Assembly: GCF_021869535.1 (NCBI RefSeq)
Contig: NW_026262712.1
Span: 99,576,140-99,640,139, forward strand
DNA length: 64,000 nucleotides
Direction of reading: 5' to 3'
From: Mytilus californianus
Lineage: Eukaryota; Mollusca; Bivalvia; Mytilida; Mytilidae
Shown: one piece after another, positions 11,518 through 21,044 of the stretch
Layout: each line of letters starts with the position of its first letter
How positions within the stretch are numbered: the stretch's first letter is position 1
The notes under the pieces: generated by a model
Databases searched by the model: none
Seen by the model: only the letters and a program-made list of their open reading frames with translations
What the model was told of the DNA's origin: nothing
Program-made: the position numbers and the translations under genes

Positions 11518-12190
11518 GATGGAATTCTGCTGCCAATATTGTGAACTGTACAATTTGGACATATTTTCAATTCTAGGACACACCATACTAAATCATGGAG
11601 ATCGATTTCTTTCAGTAAAACGAAAAACAACTAAAGATGGCGTGTGTGGGTATGTTTCCAAACATTATCATATCATTCCAGATATTTTGAAAACTGAAAA
11701 CAAGAAAATATGGATAAGCCCAGGAGATGATAAAATCAAAATTATAGAAGTTTGCTCGGAAAAGGCCATTGAAAAGTTTTCTAAATCAGAGAATGACGAT
11801 TTAAGAATGGAGCATGATTTAGTTAAAGATCAAGGTTTTCAGGAAGAATGCAAACAGCCTCATCATATAAACCTAGCAACAGTTTTGAATAAAATTCCTA
11901 ACAACGACAGTCAAAGAGATAACTTTTTACTTTTCATACATCTGACACTACAAGATAGATTTCCCATGCAGAGCATAGCCTTTTTGTTATTTTTAGATGT
12001 TGTCCGTTGGTTTTCGGAATCTAACGTCTCAGCAATGCGTTATAGCGAAAGAAGTAAAAATTTCTGGCATATCGGTTTTCGGTTATTCCATACAAAATTT
12101 TTAAACTTCATGAGAGGACTAGGTAATCAAAACTTGGTTATGGAAAATATTGCAAAACGCGGAAATCTTTATCCTGAAGATTCAAAATAA
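11518..12190 (+). pseudogene. N-terminal part of the transposon YqaJ protein: C2H2 finger region, ends at an in-frame TAA
   Basis: An acceptor TTTTCAG precedes G-ATG at 11518-11521, so Met 1 may be the true start or the first codon of an internal exon. Residues 5-24 form one C2H2 finger (CQYC, 13 residues, H-x4-H). Then comes a roughly 200-residue region without an assigned domain; the stretch FWHIGFRLFHTKFLNFMRG looks like the conserved N-terminal block of mollusc and cnidarian YqaJ-domain proteins as I recall them. TAA at 12188-12190 stops the frame, but the same frame continues without another stop into the 706-codon nuclease ORF (NFAVPSKASL follows at once). The two were therefore almost certainly one protein, interrupted by a single nonsense codon or base-call error. 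Confidence 0.65.
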
Positions 12191-14338
12191 AATTTTGCTG
12201 TTCCTAGTAAGGCAAGCTTGGCTTGCATGCCAACAGTTCTGCCAAAATCAATTCAACCTGGAATTATAAAGGAATTCATATCTTTTATTTCCACAACAGA
12301 CGACGTCACAACAAAAAGCGGGAAAATATGTGTTGACCTGAAAAAAATTAACTCGGGAAGAGGTGGCGATTCCATACCTGTAGACCTATGGGGGTATGAG
12401 GATAAACCTAACAGATTAGAAAAGGAAACAGAACTCGAAGCCGACATGCAGGTTATTCAGTGCCTAAAAGAAAAGATAAGCTCAATGATAACATTGGGAT
12501 ATGACAGTCTCAGTATTTTAAGAGACAGTAATGAACAGTTTACTCAAATGAAGAAGGGACTTTTTGAAATTTTTGACATTCTTTGTCAAAGATTAAAAGT
12601 CTTGCGACTGTATCTCGTTGGAAAAGAAGCGAATCTGAACAAAATAATGGAAAAGTCGGAAAAACAGAGCCCTGGCGATTGGAAAAAATCAAAATACGCA
12701 TACGCTATAAGTGCCATGAAAACAAATATAGGAATGACAAAAGATTGCATTGATGGCTTGCTAAGGGTTAACGATAGAATTTGCAAATACTTTTCGTATA
12801 TGAACGATTCAGAAACATCATTTGTGATTGGAAAAGAGGCTGACATGAATAACCAACCAAATTATTTTTGTCTAAGATCAGAATATTGTACAGAAACCAA
12901 ACGCCAATGTACCAAATTTCTTCAGCAACGGTCTGACGAATGGTTTGAACTACGGAAGCAGGCTAAAGTAACTGCAAGTACAATTCATACAGCACTTGGT
13001 TTACGCACACTTAAGGAGCAGCAAGCACATTATGATTCTGTAATTCTAAACAAAGACAAGGACGGAGTACAGTCTCCCACGCCCCAGATGTTACACGGTA
13101 TTGAAAATGAAAAACACGGAGTTGCAACTATATGTGGCAAGATATTACCATCACTCTTCCCGAAAATAAAGTTTAAAGAAGTTGGTTGCTACGTTAAATG
13201 GAGGGAAGACAAACCTTTTCTTGTTGCCAGTCCAGATGGTGAAGGAGATGAAGGTCAGATGAAAAGGGTTCTTTTCGAAATAAAATGTCCATACAAATCC
13301 GATTGGAAAACTAATGTGAGCTACTCGATTCCAAATTACTATATATTACAGCTGATAACTCAAATGGGTGCCTCAAAAGAATGCTACGGGTATCATATTC
13401 CGGAATCCATTTTTGTTTCGTGGTCTGAAGAATCAACGACTGCTTTTCTTGTGAAATTTGATGAAGATTTATATAATGCAATAGGTGCAGAGGCAGAATT
13501 TCTGTATGGAACACACAACAGACGACCTACCAAAAAAAGACCGAAAACGAAAGAACTAAAAGAATATATAGATACATTTCTGAAACAAAACGTGAAATAC
13601 TTAGGAGAGTTCAAATCTGTGAAAGCCAATCAATGTAGACACGATTCTGCTCAGACTGATGGAGTGTATGGTTCACACTCACTAAATACGGAACACAAAC
13701 AAACGTTTAACACGATTGACCTTTTTGAAATAAAGAGCTGCATAGATGATGTAAAGTGTTTGATCAATCAGCATTTCACCCTTTGCTTTGATAGACCAAG
13801 TGATGTAATGGTCTTCATGTTGAGTGACTTGGATAGGACCTATGCGATCGACAAGCCTTACGTATTTCCTGTTGCCTATGGGTTAAGTCCAAAGCATTTG
13901 AAAGCGGACACTGTTAGACAGATGCTTGAATTCTTACGCGAACAACTAAAGACATACAATATTCATGTTCAGGTAGAGGCATTTGATGGGCAATTTTCTA
14001 AGTTATCTATAGTTTCGTACGATGGATCATCTCTTTCTGAGTTACAGGAGAGGAAAATGCATTGGAAAGAAACTTGTGTAAAATCATCTCACGAACTTTT
14101 GCGCCCGTTCCTTCAGTTGGGAAATGTAGGTGGTCCTGTTAAAACATTTGACGATGCAAATGAGAAGTGGAAATTAACTGTTAACTACTGGACAGACATC
14201 CATGGAAATTTACTTCATGGTCCAATTACTTGTAATACATGTTACTTTAAATTATCCTCTTCCGAAGAACAAAACGTTTGGAGAGAAGTATTTGAGAAAG
14301 CTTCAAATTTCAAAACTAATACAAAATCAAAAAAGTAA
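12191..14338 (+). CDS. YqaJ-type PD-(D/E)XK nuclease with a C-terminal RNase H-like (transposase-type) region
   Basis: Same frame as 11518-12190; the first in-frame non-canonical Met-like codon is at 12218. After a helical region (12420-12850) a YqaJ nuclease domain occupies about 12905-13440. Its expected motifs are present: QQRSDEWFELRK with Ser/Thr following, GIENEK, SPDGEGD (catalytic Asp) and FEIKCPYKSD (ExK). Such domains belong to the lambda-exonuclease-like recombinase nucleases that cut or resect DNA ends. The C-terminal part (13790-14060) alternates strands and helices: VMVFMLSDLD, PYVFPVAYGLSP, then VQVEAFDGQF. I read this as the first two acidic strands of a DDE transposase core, the second Asp in FDGQ; that is inference. 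The frame ends in A_AAA_AAG_TAA at 14329-14338, where a -1 shift joins it to the next ORF. Within a complete TIR-bounded element the likely job is element mobilisation. Confidence 0.75.
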   Translation, partial: NFAVPSKASLACMPTVLPKSIQPGIIKEFISFISTTDDVTTKSGKICVDLKKINSGRGGDSIPVDLWGYEDKPNRLEKETELEADMQVIQCLKEKISSMITLGYDSLSILRDSNEQFTQMKKGLFEIFDILCQRLKVLRLYLVGKEANLNKIMEKSEKQSPGDWKKSKYAYAISAMKTNIGMTKDCIDGLLRVNDRICKYFSYMNDSETSFVIGKEADMNNQPNYFCLRSEYCTETKRQCTKFLQQRSDEWFELRKQAKVTASTIHTALGLRTLKEQQAHYDSVILNKDKDGVQSPTPQMLHGIENEKHGVATICGKILPSLFPKIKFKEVGCYVKWREDKPFLVASPDGEGDEGQMKRVLFEIKCPYKSDWKTNVSYSIPNYYILQLITQMGASKECYGYHIPESIFVSWSEESTTAFLVKFDEDLYNAIGAEAEFLYGTHNRRPTKKRPKTKELKEYIDTFLKQNVKYLGEFKSVKANQCRHDSAQTDGVYGSHSLNTEHKQTFNTIDLFEIKSCIDDVKCLINQHFTLCFDRPSDVMVFMLSDLDRTYAIDKPYVFPVAYGLSPKHLKADTVRQMLEFLREQLKTYNIHVQVEAFDGQFSKLSIVSYDGSSLSELQERKMHWKETCVKSSHELLRPFLQLGNVGGPVKTFDDANEKWKLTVNYWTDIHGNLLHGPITCNTCYFKLSSSEEQNVWREVFEKASNFKTNTKSKK
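14329..14338 (+). promoter_or_regulatory. A_AAA_AAG slippery heptamer at an ORF junction, followed by TAA
   Basis: In the zero frame of the nuclease ORF the codons are tcA AAA AAG TAA. Slipping back one base continues as GTA AGC ACT GAG with no stop until 15570. This is the X_XXY_YYZ form of a programmed -1 site placed directly before the terminator. The alternatives are a one-base deletion in the A run, or an AAA|GTAAGC splice donor at 14335. Confidence 0.5.
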
Positions 14339-15567
14339 GCACTGAGAACAAACCGTGTAATGACAACGATGAAGAAACAATACCTCATATCTCGAATAAT
14401 ATCTACCAGACAATGTTAGAGTATCTTACAAAAAACACAAAAGCAAAACGTCAGAAATTATGGAAATCGAAAGACTTAGATGGATTTGTTGATTGTTTTG
14501 ACAACACCACAGCTATAGACAGGAATTTTACAAAGGACGAACTGCAAGGAATGTTGAAAGTAAACACCCAAGAGATTAAATCATTTGGACTTAAACAAGG
14601 ACTTTCATCAAAATCCAACAAATGCATGTATACAAACTTCTTTGCAAAAGTATCTGGCTCTAAAATTGTAGCAGTCTCTATCAAACTGAGATCTCCTAAG
14701 GCATTAAAAGTTCTATTGCGAGAGAAATTTACGTCCGTTCGAAAAGAAACATTAAACCGGATAACTTCGCATATTGAATGGCCATTAAAGCTTGACAGTT
14801 GGCAGAAGCAAAACTGTTCACCGATTAATATTTCGGAGCTCCTAGAGATGGGTTATGTTACGAAACACAACTGGTTTACAACTCCAGAAAGATCCAGTGA
14901 TGGTACTATTTTACTACGGTTTCTAGACCATCATCATTTACTTACAAACTGCAGAATCCACTGTTGTAGAAATGGATTTAAGGCTCTAAATATAAATTCT
15001 TGTGCATGGTTGAAAGTAGCTAAGTCAAGCAAATCAAATGGGACAGGACTGAACGTGGCTTATGTGGAAGATCTTGTAGATTCTCAAAGCAATTTGGTTG
15101 CTCAGCTTACATTTAGTAAAGATGTTGAGAATGAAATGAACAAAAACAATGATGCATTAGAGGCCAATTTTTGCCATTTGATTAGAGAATGGTACGAGGC
15201 AGTGGATGAAAAAGGCTTAACAGCGAATGAACGTGTACATAAGCTATTAAATTTGCGAGAATTTCTCCTTGACTCGTGCCAAAAATGTCTTAGACAGTTT
15301 CCACCACCTGGAAGTCATGTTTGTGACATACCTGTTGTTTTGTTTACCGGACTTATCACTAGCTGTGAAAGGCTTATTCAGCTTTATCGTCTTTCAAAAA
15401 CAGGTACATACAATGTCAGATCTATTGGAAGTTTGGACAATGAAACGTTCTTCTCCTCTTTTCGAGACTTGGACCCAAGAGGCGCTGGTGTGCTAAAGAC
15501 ATCTGAAATCCCTAAAGCCATGAGTGTAGCATGTGAAATCTTAACAACAAGGATGAATCCAAACAGG
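14335..15567 (+). CDS. C-terminal part of the transposon YqaJ protein (putative third catalytic acidic motif)
   Basis: Open in frame from 14335, with the first ATG only at 14413, to a consensus donor CAG|GTAAAT at 15566-15568; the TAA at 15568 is intronic in the spliced reading. It encodes about 410 residues, basic, no membrane segment. Near the end is SLDNETFFSSFRDLDP followed by GVLKTSEIPKAMS. The E-x-FFS motif resembles the helix that supplies the third catalytic acid in RNase H-like transposases, and similar blocks close mollusc YqaJ-domain proteins as I recall them. If so, the nuclease ORF supplies the two Asp residues and this part the Glu, so the frameshift would be needed for an active enzyme. 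The family assignment is inference. Confidence 0.6.
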
Positions 15568-15661
15568 TAAATGCTTTAAATTTCTATTTGTAACAAAAAA
15601 TGCAAAACAGGTGAATTTTAGAAGCAGTTGATATTTGGAATTGGCGGAAATGACACTTACT

Positions 15662-16060
15662 AATAAAAACAATTAAAATGCAAATAAGGAGATGTGGTAT
15701 CCACCAAGGTTCAAATGAAAGGGATGTAAACAATTATAGACAACTAAGGTTCAAATGAAATGGATGTAAACAATCATAGACAACTGTGCGGCCTTCAACA
15801 ATGAAAAAACCCATACCGTATAGTCGGCTATAAAAGACCCCGACATGGAAATTATGAAAAACTTCAATTGAGAAAATTATCGATCTTATTTATAACAAAA
15901 CAATTTACAAAACAAACAAATATCAGACGCGAACCCACAAAACCAATGACTTTAGACAGGTACATAAAGAATACGACGGGATTAAACATCAGTTGGCATT
16001 CAACCCTCCCCTTAACCTAGAAAAGCGGTGTAACACCTCAAAACATCAGCCAGCAAAGAT
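15662..16060 (-). mobile_element. Penelope-type 3' fragment inside an intron, degenerate
   Basis: Same repeat family as 38626-39300: gatgtggtatccacc, gcggccttcaacaatgaaaa, cccataccgtatagtcggctataaaag, and gggattaaacatcagttggcattcaaccctcccc. It contains a local tandem duplication of about 48 bp (caaggttcaaatgaaagggatgtaaacaat, twice). It lies in the intron between the large YqaJ exon and exon 16203-16277. Confidence 0.7.
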
Positions 16061-16202
16061 ATGGAACAGTATTTCTATAGGACCCGAAACTACGACATAT
16101 ACCATATCAAATTTCATAGTTCTTATCATAACCAGTAACATGAAGTTATGCTCAAAACCTTTGAATTTTGAAATAATGATTAGTGTTACTTTCATTTAAT
16201 AG

Positions 16203-16277
16203 GGGTTTCTATCTCAACACAACTACGAAACGTCCAGTCTACAATCAACAGACAGAAAAGTATGATACTACTTCCGG
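16203..16277 (+). CDS. Exon 2 of the transposon YqaJ gene
   Basis: A 75-bp exon after TTTAATAG. It continues the phase-2 frame from CAG|GTAAAT at 15567 and encodes GFYLNTTTKRPVYNQQTEK plus YDTTS before donor GG|GTGAAA. The frame joins cleanly on both sides, and the basic, Tyr/Pro-containing sequence is a plausible continuation of the block before it. Confidence 0.6.
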
Positions 16278-16985
16278 GTGAAAAACACAAGCAGCAATTG
16301 TACATGATAGAGATGTGGTCAAACAATCTGTTGGTGGTTTTAAGTAAGCGTAATAAAACTATATATTAATACCAATATTGTTTCATAATGAGTGAGAAAT
16401 TCAAATGACATAAAAAATATTTTTTTCAAGCAGTCGCTTAACTATGAAAATGAGGTTAAGTACAACGGACATGAATATGTCAGACGGAAATATCGTTAAA
16501 TAAAGCATCAGTATACAAAGTATAAAGCCTCCATGACTTCTTTCCTCTGAAATATAAAGCATCATGCAAAATGTTTACACCGCCGCCGACGCCGCCGGAT
16601 TGTAATCCCTATGTCTCGTATTCTGCGTAACGGGACATAACCTCCCTTCTCTCAATGAAAAAAAAAACAATGCAGAAACTCCTGTTGTAATCTTCATAAT
16701 ATTACCCAACTTTAATATATTAATGATATCAAGAAAGCATAACTCATTAAATAGTGAATAGCATCACAAACTCCATCATGATTTGTGGTTTCTCTAAGCT
16801 GCTCGCTCTTGATGGGCGAGCAGATCCTGCACTATAAGGAACACCCGTTATGTTGGTCATTGTAAGTACAAATTCAGCGGTAACTCTCATTTAGTGATAT
16901 GCATCCATTGATAATGATTGTTGGCAGAACATGGTGTCCTTATATAAATATATTGTACGTGCATCTTTTAATTATGTCTAGCAAT

Positions 16986-16989
16986 AACA

Positions 16990-17022
<33 letters not shown>
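16986..17022. repeat. (TA)n microsatellite
   Basis: About 17 TA dinucleotides in a row within the intron before the last YqaJ exon. Confidence 0.9.
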
Positions 17023-17023
<1 letters not shown>

Positions 17024-17185
17024 TACACTGTAGTTTCATTGAATAGCATATGTAACAATACTTAAAGGATAACTATTTCTTTCAATATTTGTTTCTTAAT
17101 TTTGTTATCTTTTATTGCCGCAGTCATATTATAAATTTGAATCCAATTGTATTAATTAAACAATACTACATTTATTTATTTTCAG

Positions 17186-17351
17186 AAGCCATGCATTGTT
17201 TGACCAACCCCGAAGATCAACTGCTAAACGTAAAAGTGCAATGGTGTACCCATATGATGGATTTGCACATGGTGCTCAAGGAGTTCGTCAATACCATAGG
17301 AAAGATGAAGAAAAAATCCTTCCTCATAAAAGAGCATGTTATGATATCTAA
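17186..17351 (+). CDS. Last exon of the transposon YqaJ gene
   Basis: After TTTATTTTCAG the phase-2 frame gives 54 residues and stops at TAA, 17349-17351. The sequence is strongly basic (QPRRSTAKRKSA, QYHRKDEEKILPHKRA), fitting a DNA-binding or nuclear-localisation tail. The gene ends 112 bp before the 3' end of the opposite C2H2 gene. A longer ORF in another frame (17089-17466) overlaps and is a shadow. Confidence 0.55.
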
Positions 17352-17462
17352 AGAATGTCATTACCTTGAAAATGAGACAATATATCATTCAAAATTTATG
17401 AATGCTAGAAATAAATATATAAAAAAACTTTTAAATTTATTCAATACTCAGTCATTAAGAAA

Positions 17463-18230
17463 TTAATTTGTTTTACATATTTTACTATGTCTTGTGAAAG
17501 ATCGAACCCAACGGAAGGACTTTCCACACATACATGTATGCTCTTTCTGTCCGTGTTTTCCATTGTGATGTTGGTCAAGTGAACGTTTGCTGTTAAACAC
17601 AGCATTACATTCCGTACAGTTGTAGGACTTATTCCCTTGACATTCTTTGGTATGCCTTGTCATGGATTGTCTATATGCAAAAGCCTTGCTGCATACCGTA
17701 CATTTAAATGGTTTATAGTTCAGGTGTTTGCTGTTGCGATGACCTTCAAAATGTGCATGATCATTAAACCGTTGGTGACAAATATCACACTCTATTGGGC
17801 GTGAACTAGCATGATCTCTCAAATGACGACTTAGGCCGATTCTTGAAGTATATTTTTTTCCACAAACTTCGCACATCAAAGGGTTTGAATGTCGTGCTTC
17901 ATGTTCCTTCAAAGCCCATCTATCAGCGAATTTCGCTGGACAATGAGAACAAATCATTTGATCCCCGTGTGTTCTCAGGTGGCGTGGCAGACATCTTCTT
18001 TCAATAACTTTAGAACAGATGTCGCACTGAACTTTAGTTGATTGTGGCAAACCCTGTTGTTTTTCATTATTGTTTTCGTCTAACTCGTTATCATCTTTAT
18101 TCTTTGAAACCACTGTTTCTTCAATTAAATCTGTATCATCAACAGCTTCAAATGACCCGTCTAAAGGAGCAATAGATGCAATTGCCTCTGAAAAATCGAA
18201 TGAGTCCATTTCAAGTGATTTGTCTAACAT
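17463..18230 (-). CDS. Seven-finger C2H2 zinc-finger protein carried by the 9.9-kb transposon
   Basis: An intact 255-residue protein. Residues 1-65 are acidic and finger-free (SFDFSEAIASIAPLDGSFE), resembling an activation or interaction segment. From about residue 70 there are seven fingers: CDIC..H-x3-H, CSHC..H, CEVCGKKYTSRIGLSRHLRDH, CDICHQRF..H, CTVCSKAF ending in Cys, CTECNAVF..H, and a short CMCGKSF finger ending in Cys (C2HC variants). Linkers are close to but not the canonical TGEKP. It probably binds DNA; target unknown. ATG at 18230 is preceded by CTCCAG, so an upstream non-coding exon is possible. It lies wholly inside the transposon, tail to tail with the YqaJ gene, and could be a regulator, an accessory transposition protein or a captured host gene. 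Confidence 0.8.
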   Translation of the reverse strand: MLDKSLEMDSFDFSEAIASIAPLDGSFEAVDDTDLIEETVVSKNKDDNELDENNNEKQQGLPQSTKVQCDICSKVIERRCLPRHLRTHGDQMICSHCPAKFADRWALKEHEARHSNPLMCEVCGKKYTSRIGLSRHLRDHASSRPIECDICHQRFNDHAHFEGHRNSKHLNYKPFKCTVCSKAFAYRQSMTRHTKECQGNKSYNCTECNAVFNSKRSLDQHHNGKHGQKEHTCMCGKSFRWVRSFTRHSKICKTN

Positions 18231-18239
18231 CTGGAGCCT

Positions 18240-19930
18240 TATCGTGTAAATTAAATAACAAAACCAACAATAATGAATTTGGCTGCGTTGTTATCCAGTT
18301 TTATGCAAGACCTTTTTAGTTTCACAAATAAAAAAGAATTTATTAACTACAAAATATGAAGTTTTCAACACAGATACCAAACAGGCATTCATAAGTGAGA
18401 GGAAGGGTTTAAACATTTAATTTAAATAACATATTTACTGAATTCCTAAGCTGCGACTATCCAAAAAAGTCCGGAACCTCGTGACGCGACAAGTTGTCTT
18501 GTGTCATATCATACTGTTTTACGCTATATTGAGAATAGTGTGATGGTTGCAGATCTCTGGTTGTTTCTGTTTAATTTAATTCACCAATTTTATAGAAACG
18601 GTCTGATTTAGAGCTTGTCATATTTCATTCTATTGTTGAAGACTTCATGTTTGTGTTCTTGGGTTGCTGTCTCATTAATGTATTTTCCTCTTCACCTTAT
18701 ATTTCATATTACCTAGTATATTGAAATAGGCAAAATTGATAAAAGGCAAATATAGATAGCATATAAATATCATTGAATGTTCTAAAAAGTAATTTGTAGG
18801 AACAATTTGAAAGTTTCTGAAGTTCAAATGAAGTGTGCTTGTGATATCAACATTGTATAAACAAACTTACTATCTGTTTCATCTTCATTCATCTTATTCT
18901 GCGAGCTGTCCTACTACAAACGACGATTTCTTGTCTAGCCAGGTCAAAAATAAGGTCGTACACAGTTTAAATGTACATGTACCAGACAATATAACACGCA
19001 TTTCAATTCTTTTTTTTCAATCACATTTAATAATGTACCACTTCATACTTAATACTAGATCGCCGGAGCTTTTTCAGATATTATCGAAACTTTATTGCAA
19101 TTTTTTAAAGAATTAAGAGATACTACACCATGCATTTATTCAATATTACCAAAAACTTAGTCTTTTTATTCATTCGTAATAATAATTGATAAACATGAAC
19201 AGTATGTCGGCTTCATTCTAAATCGAAATTGTGATCTTTCATATTTCAAATTCGAACTTTGTAAGTACTTTTTATTGTAATTTCACATATAGTTTATAAA
19301 ACCAATAAGTTTTAACTGTTGTCCATGTCACGCGTTAAAATTCGGTTTTGTAAATGGTTGAAGACTTATGCTGTCCTCTTAATATCATTTGGTTGGTTTT
19401 GTAGTTGGGTTACTGTATCATGGGCATATAACCCCCACATCTCCTTTTATTCATTATAGACTGGTTCAAAATTAAAAAAAACAAAAACAAATAAATGTAT
19501 AGTTCGCTAGAAAAAAAATGTAAAAGCAAGAATTACTTTTTGACTAGCTGCTACGTTTTGCAACTTTTTAAGTAGACGTCTTTAGCTATTTGACTAGTGG
19601 TGCCGCTCACGATATTCCCGGCCGATTCAAGCAGTTACATACGGAGAAAAGATTCTATGAGAAACAGAAGCAAAGCTTTCTATTTTTGTTTTTGTATTAT
19701 TATACCAAAAGCTAGTTTAAAAGAGCAGTGACTATTTAAATTATATTGTAGGAAACTTGCGAAAAGTAACCTGGAATGTTTAATTTACGCTTTGTCGTTT
19801 ACACCCACCAAATTTGGCAAAAAAGGCTTTTTTCTTCTTAGGAAGTTGATACATTGTGTAACTTCGTTTAATAACAAGCGCCATCAAACAAACTATCAGT
19901 ATTGAGGTGAAACAAAATATATATTAATTT
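18240..19930. other. Right-hand non-coding part of the 9.9-kb transposon
   Basis: Presumed 5' region of the C2H2 gene plus unassigned AT-rich sequence. It contains repeat debris such as gttcttgggttgctgtctcattaa (18657) and ggttgggttactgtatcatg-like text (19390-19450), which resembles the tails of dispersed mussel repeats. No further gene supported; 18835-19116 is open but without coding character. Confidence 0.4.
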
Positions 19931-19935
19931 CGATC

Positions 19936-20025
19936 TAAACCATGACAAACTAGACCAAAACCATGACGAATTTCTAGACACTTAACCGAACCATGTCAAT
20001 AACTTAACCAAACCATAGCAATTTC
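19936..20025 (-). promoter_or_regulatory. Right sub-terminal repeat array
   Basis: Four copies of the sub-terminal motif in inverted orientation: AAACCATGACAAACTAG, CCAAAACCATGACGAA, TTAACCGAACCATGTC and TTAACCAAACCATAGC. Two more copies lie in and beside the TIR (20172-20202). They mirror 10767-10825 at the other end. Confidence 0.6.
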
Positions 20026-20177
20026 GATATCTTGCTTATTCTGCGTTAATTTCTTGAAACAACAATGCCAATGTAGATCATTTGACTTACAATACAGATT
20101 CAAACATCTTATTTGCTTTTTATTTGCTCGGTTGAATAGAACTGAGGTAATTGTTCATAGAAGTAACATAAATTAAC

Positions 20178-20252
20178 CATGTCTAACTTAACCAAACTAT
20201 GACAAAATCACTGTACTAAACGCTCCTCGATATGACGAGGTTACTACCCGTG
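20178..20252 (-). repeat. Right 75-bp terminal inverted repeat of the 9.9-kb transposon
   Basis: Reverse complement of 10350-10424, ending CTACCCGTG and followed at once by the AGCAT duplication at 20253-20257. It contains the same CCTCG...CGAGG hairpin. Confidence 0.85.
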
Positions 20253-20257
20253 AGCAT

Positions 20258-21040
20258 GGGAGACTTTAACATTCAACATAACTTCAAATCTTAAGACAAC
20301 GTTTTTTTTCATATATATATATATTTTCATCCTAATAATGAATATCTTCAAACAAACACATCTAGTTCATGATTTACTAGCACTATGTAATATTTGTGTA
20401 AATCAATCCAAAATATTAACGTTTTTCTTTATCAGATAATATGTACTTATATTTTCTTAATTATAGGCCGCATGCGGGTATTTTTACTCCATCATAGAAG
20501 TGGTCATCTTAGTTGTGAAGTAGAAGCTTAATTGTCACGATATTTTATGCCGGTCATATGGTTGAAGTACAAAAAGACATTCGACGAGATTGATTGGTTA
20601 TTGTAAATGTTTCAAGTGCGCAGTGTTGTCATATACAAGCTGAAGTAAATTAATGTTGTATACTAACTAAATCGAACATTGACTCAGAATATTCAATACT
20701 AATAAACCGTAAAGTGCACAGATTTGTCGTTGTTGCTTCAGTTTGTATCATTTCTAGTTTTTATTTTTGAGCATTTGCCCCTAATTCGCCCAAGATAAAC
20801 GAAAAATATTACTTATGCGAGAAAAAGTATTCGAAAGATCAGCTTGCTTATGTGCATACGTCTTATTTGTCCAGTTGTATTATTAAAGCAATATTCATTT
20901 AAAATAGACATGTACAAATAATGTAGGATATTATATTTCCGTTTGAACATCACGTATTTCTGTGTCTGTGATAATCGTTTTCGGGAACGCTGGAAAATAA
21001 GTTAGCAAAGTCATTTATTAAACACCGTTTGACAGCATGA
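20258..21040. other. Sequence between the transposon and a Penelope-type fragment
   Basis: AT-rich, with no gene or recognisable domain on either strand. A short (AT)n run lies near 20312-20326. Confidence 0.3.
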
Positions 21041-21044
21041 AGGG

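Larger units (their letters stand above)
10350..20252. mobile_element. Complete 9.9-kb DNA transposon with YqaJ nuclease/putative transposase and C2H2 protein
   Basis: The element is bounded by 75-bp TIRs (10350-10424 and 20178-20252) starting CACGGGTAGTAACC, and by AGCAT target duplications. Inside each end lies an array of CATGGTTTGGTTAAGT-like motifs pointing outward symmetrically (10767-10825 and 19936-20025), plausible transposase-binding sites. It carries two converging genes: a plus-strand YqaJ-nuclease protein in three exons (11518-17351) and a minus-strand seven-finger C2H2 protein (17463-18230). It has itself been hit by two Penelope-type 3' fragments (about 10968-11490 and 15662-16060). 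I do not recognise the superfamily. A 5-bp duplication with a CAC-starting terminus recalls Transib/RAG-type elements, but the protein does not look like RAG1. Confidence 0.75.

Noticed and set aside
17089..17466. Plus-strand 125-codon ORF overlapping the last YqaJ exon
   Set aside because: It reads a different frame from the splice-consistent one and crosses an obvious TTTTCAG acceptor; a shadow.
10350..20252. Maverick/Polinton identity for the 9.9-kb element
   Set aside because: No protein-primed polymerase, integrase, packaging ATPase or capsid gene is present. The TIRs are 75 bp and the duplication is 5 bp, not 6.
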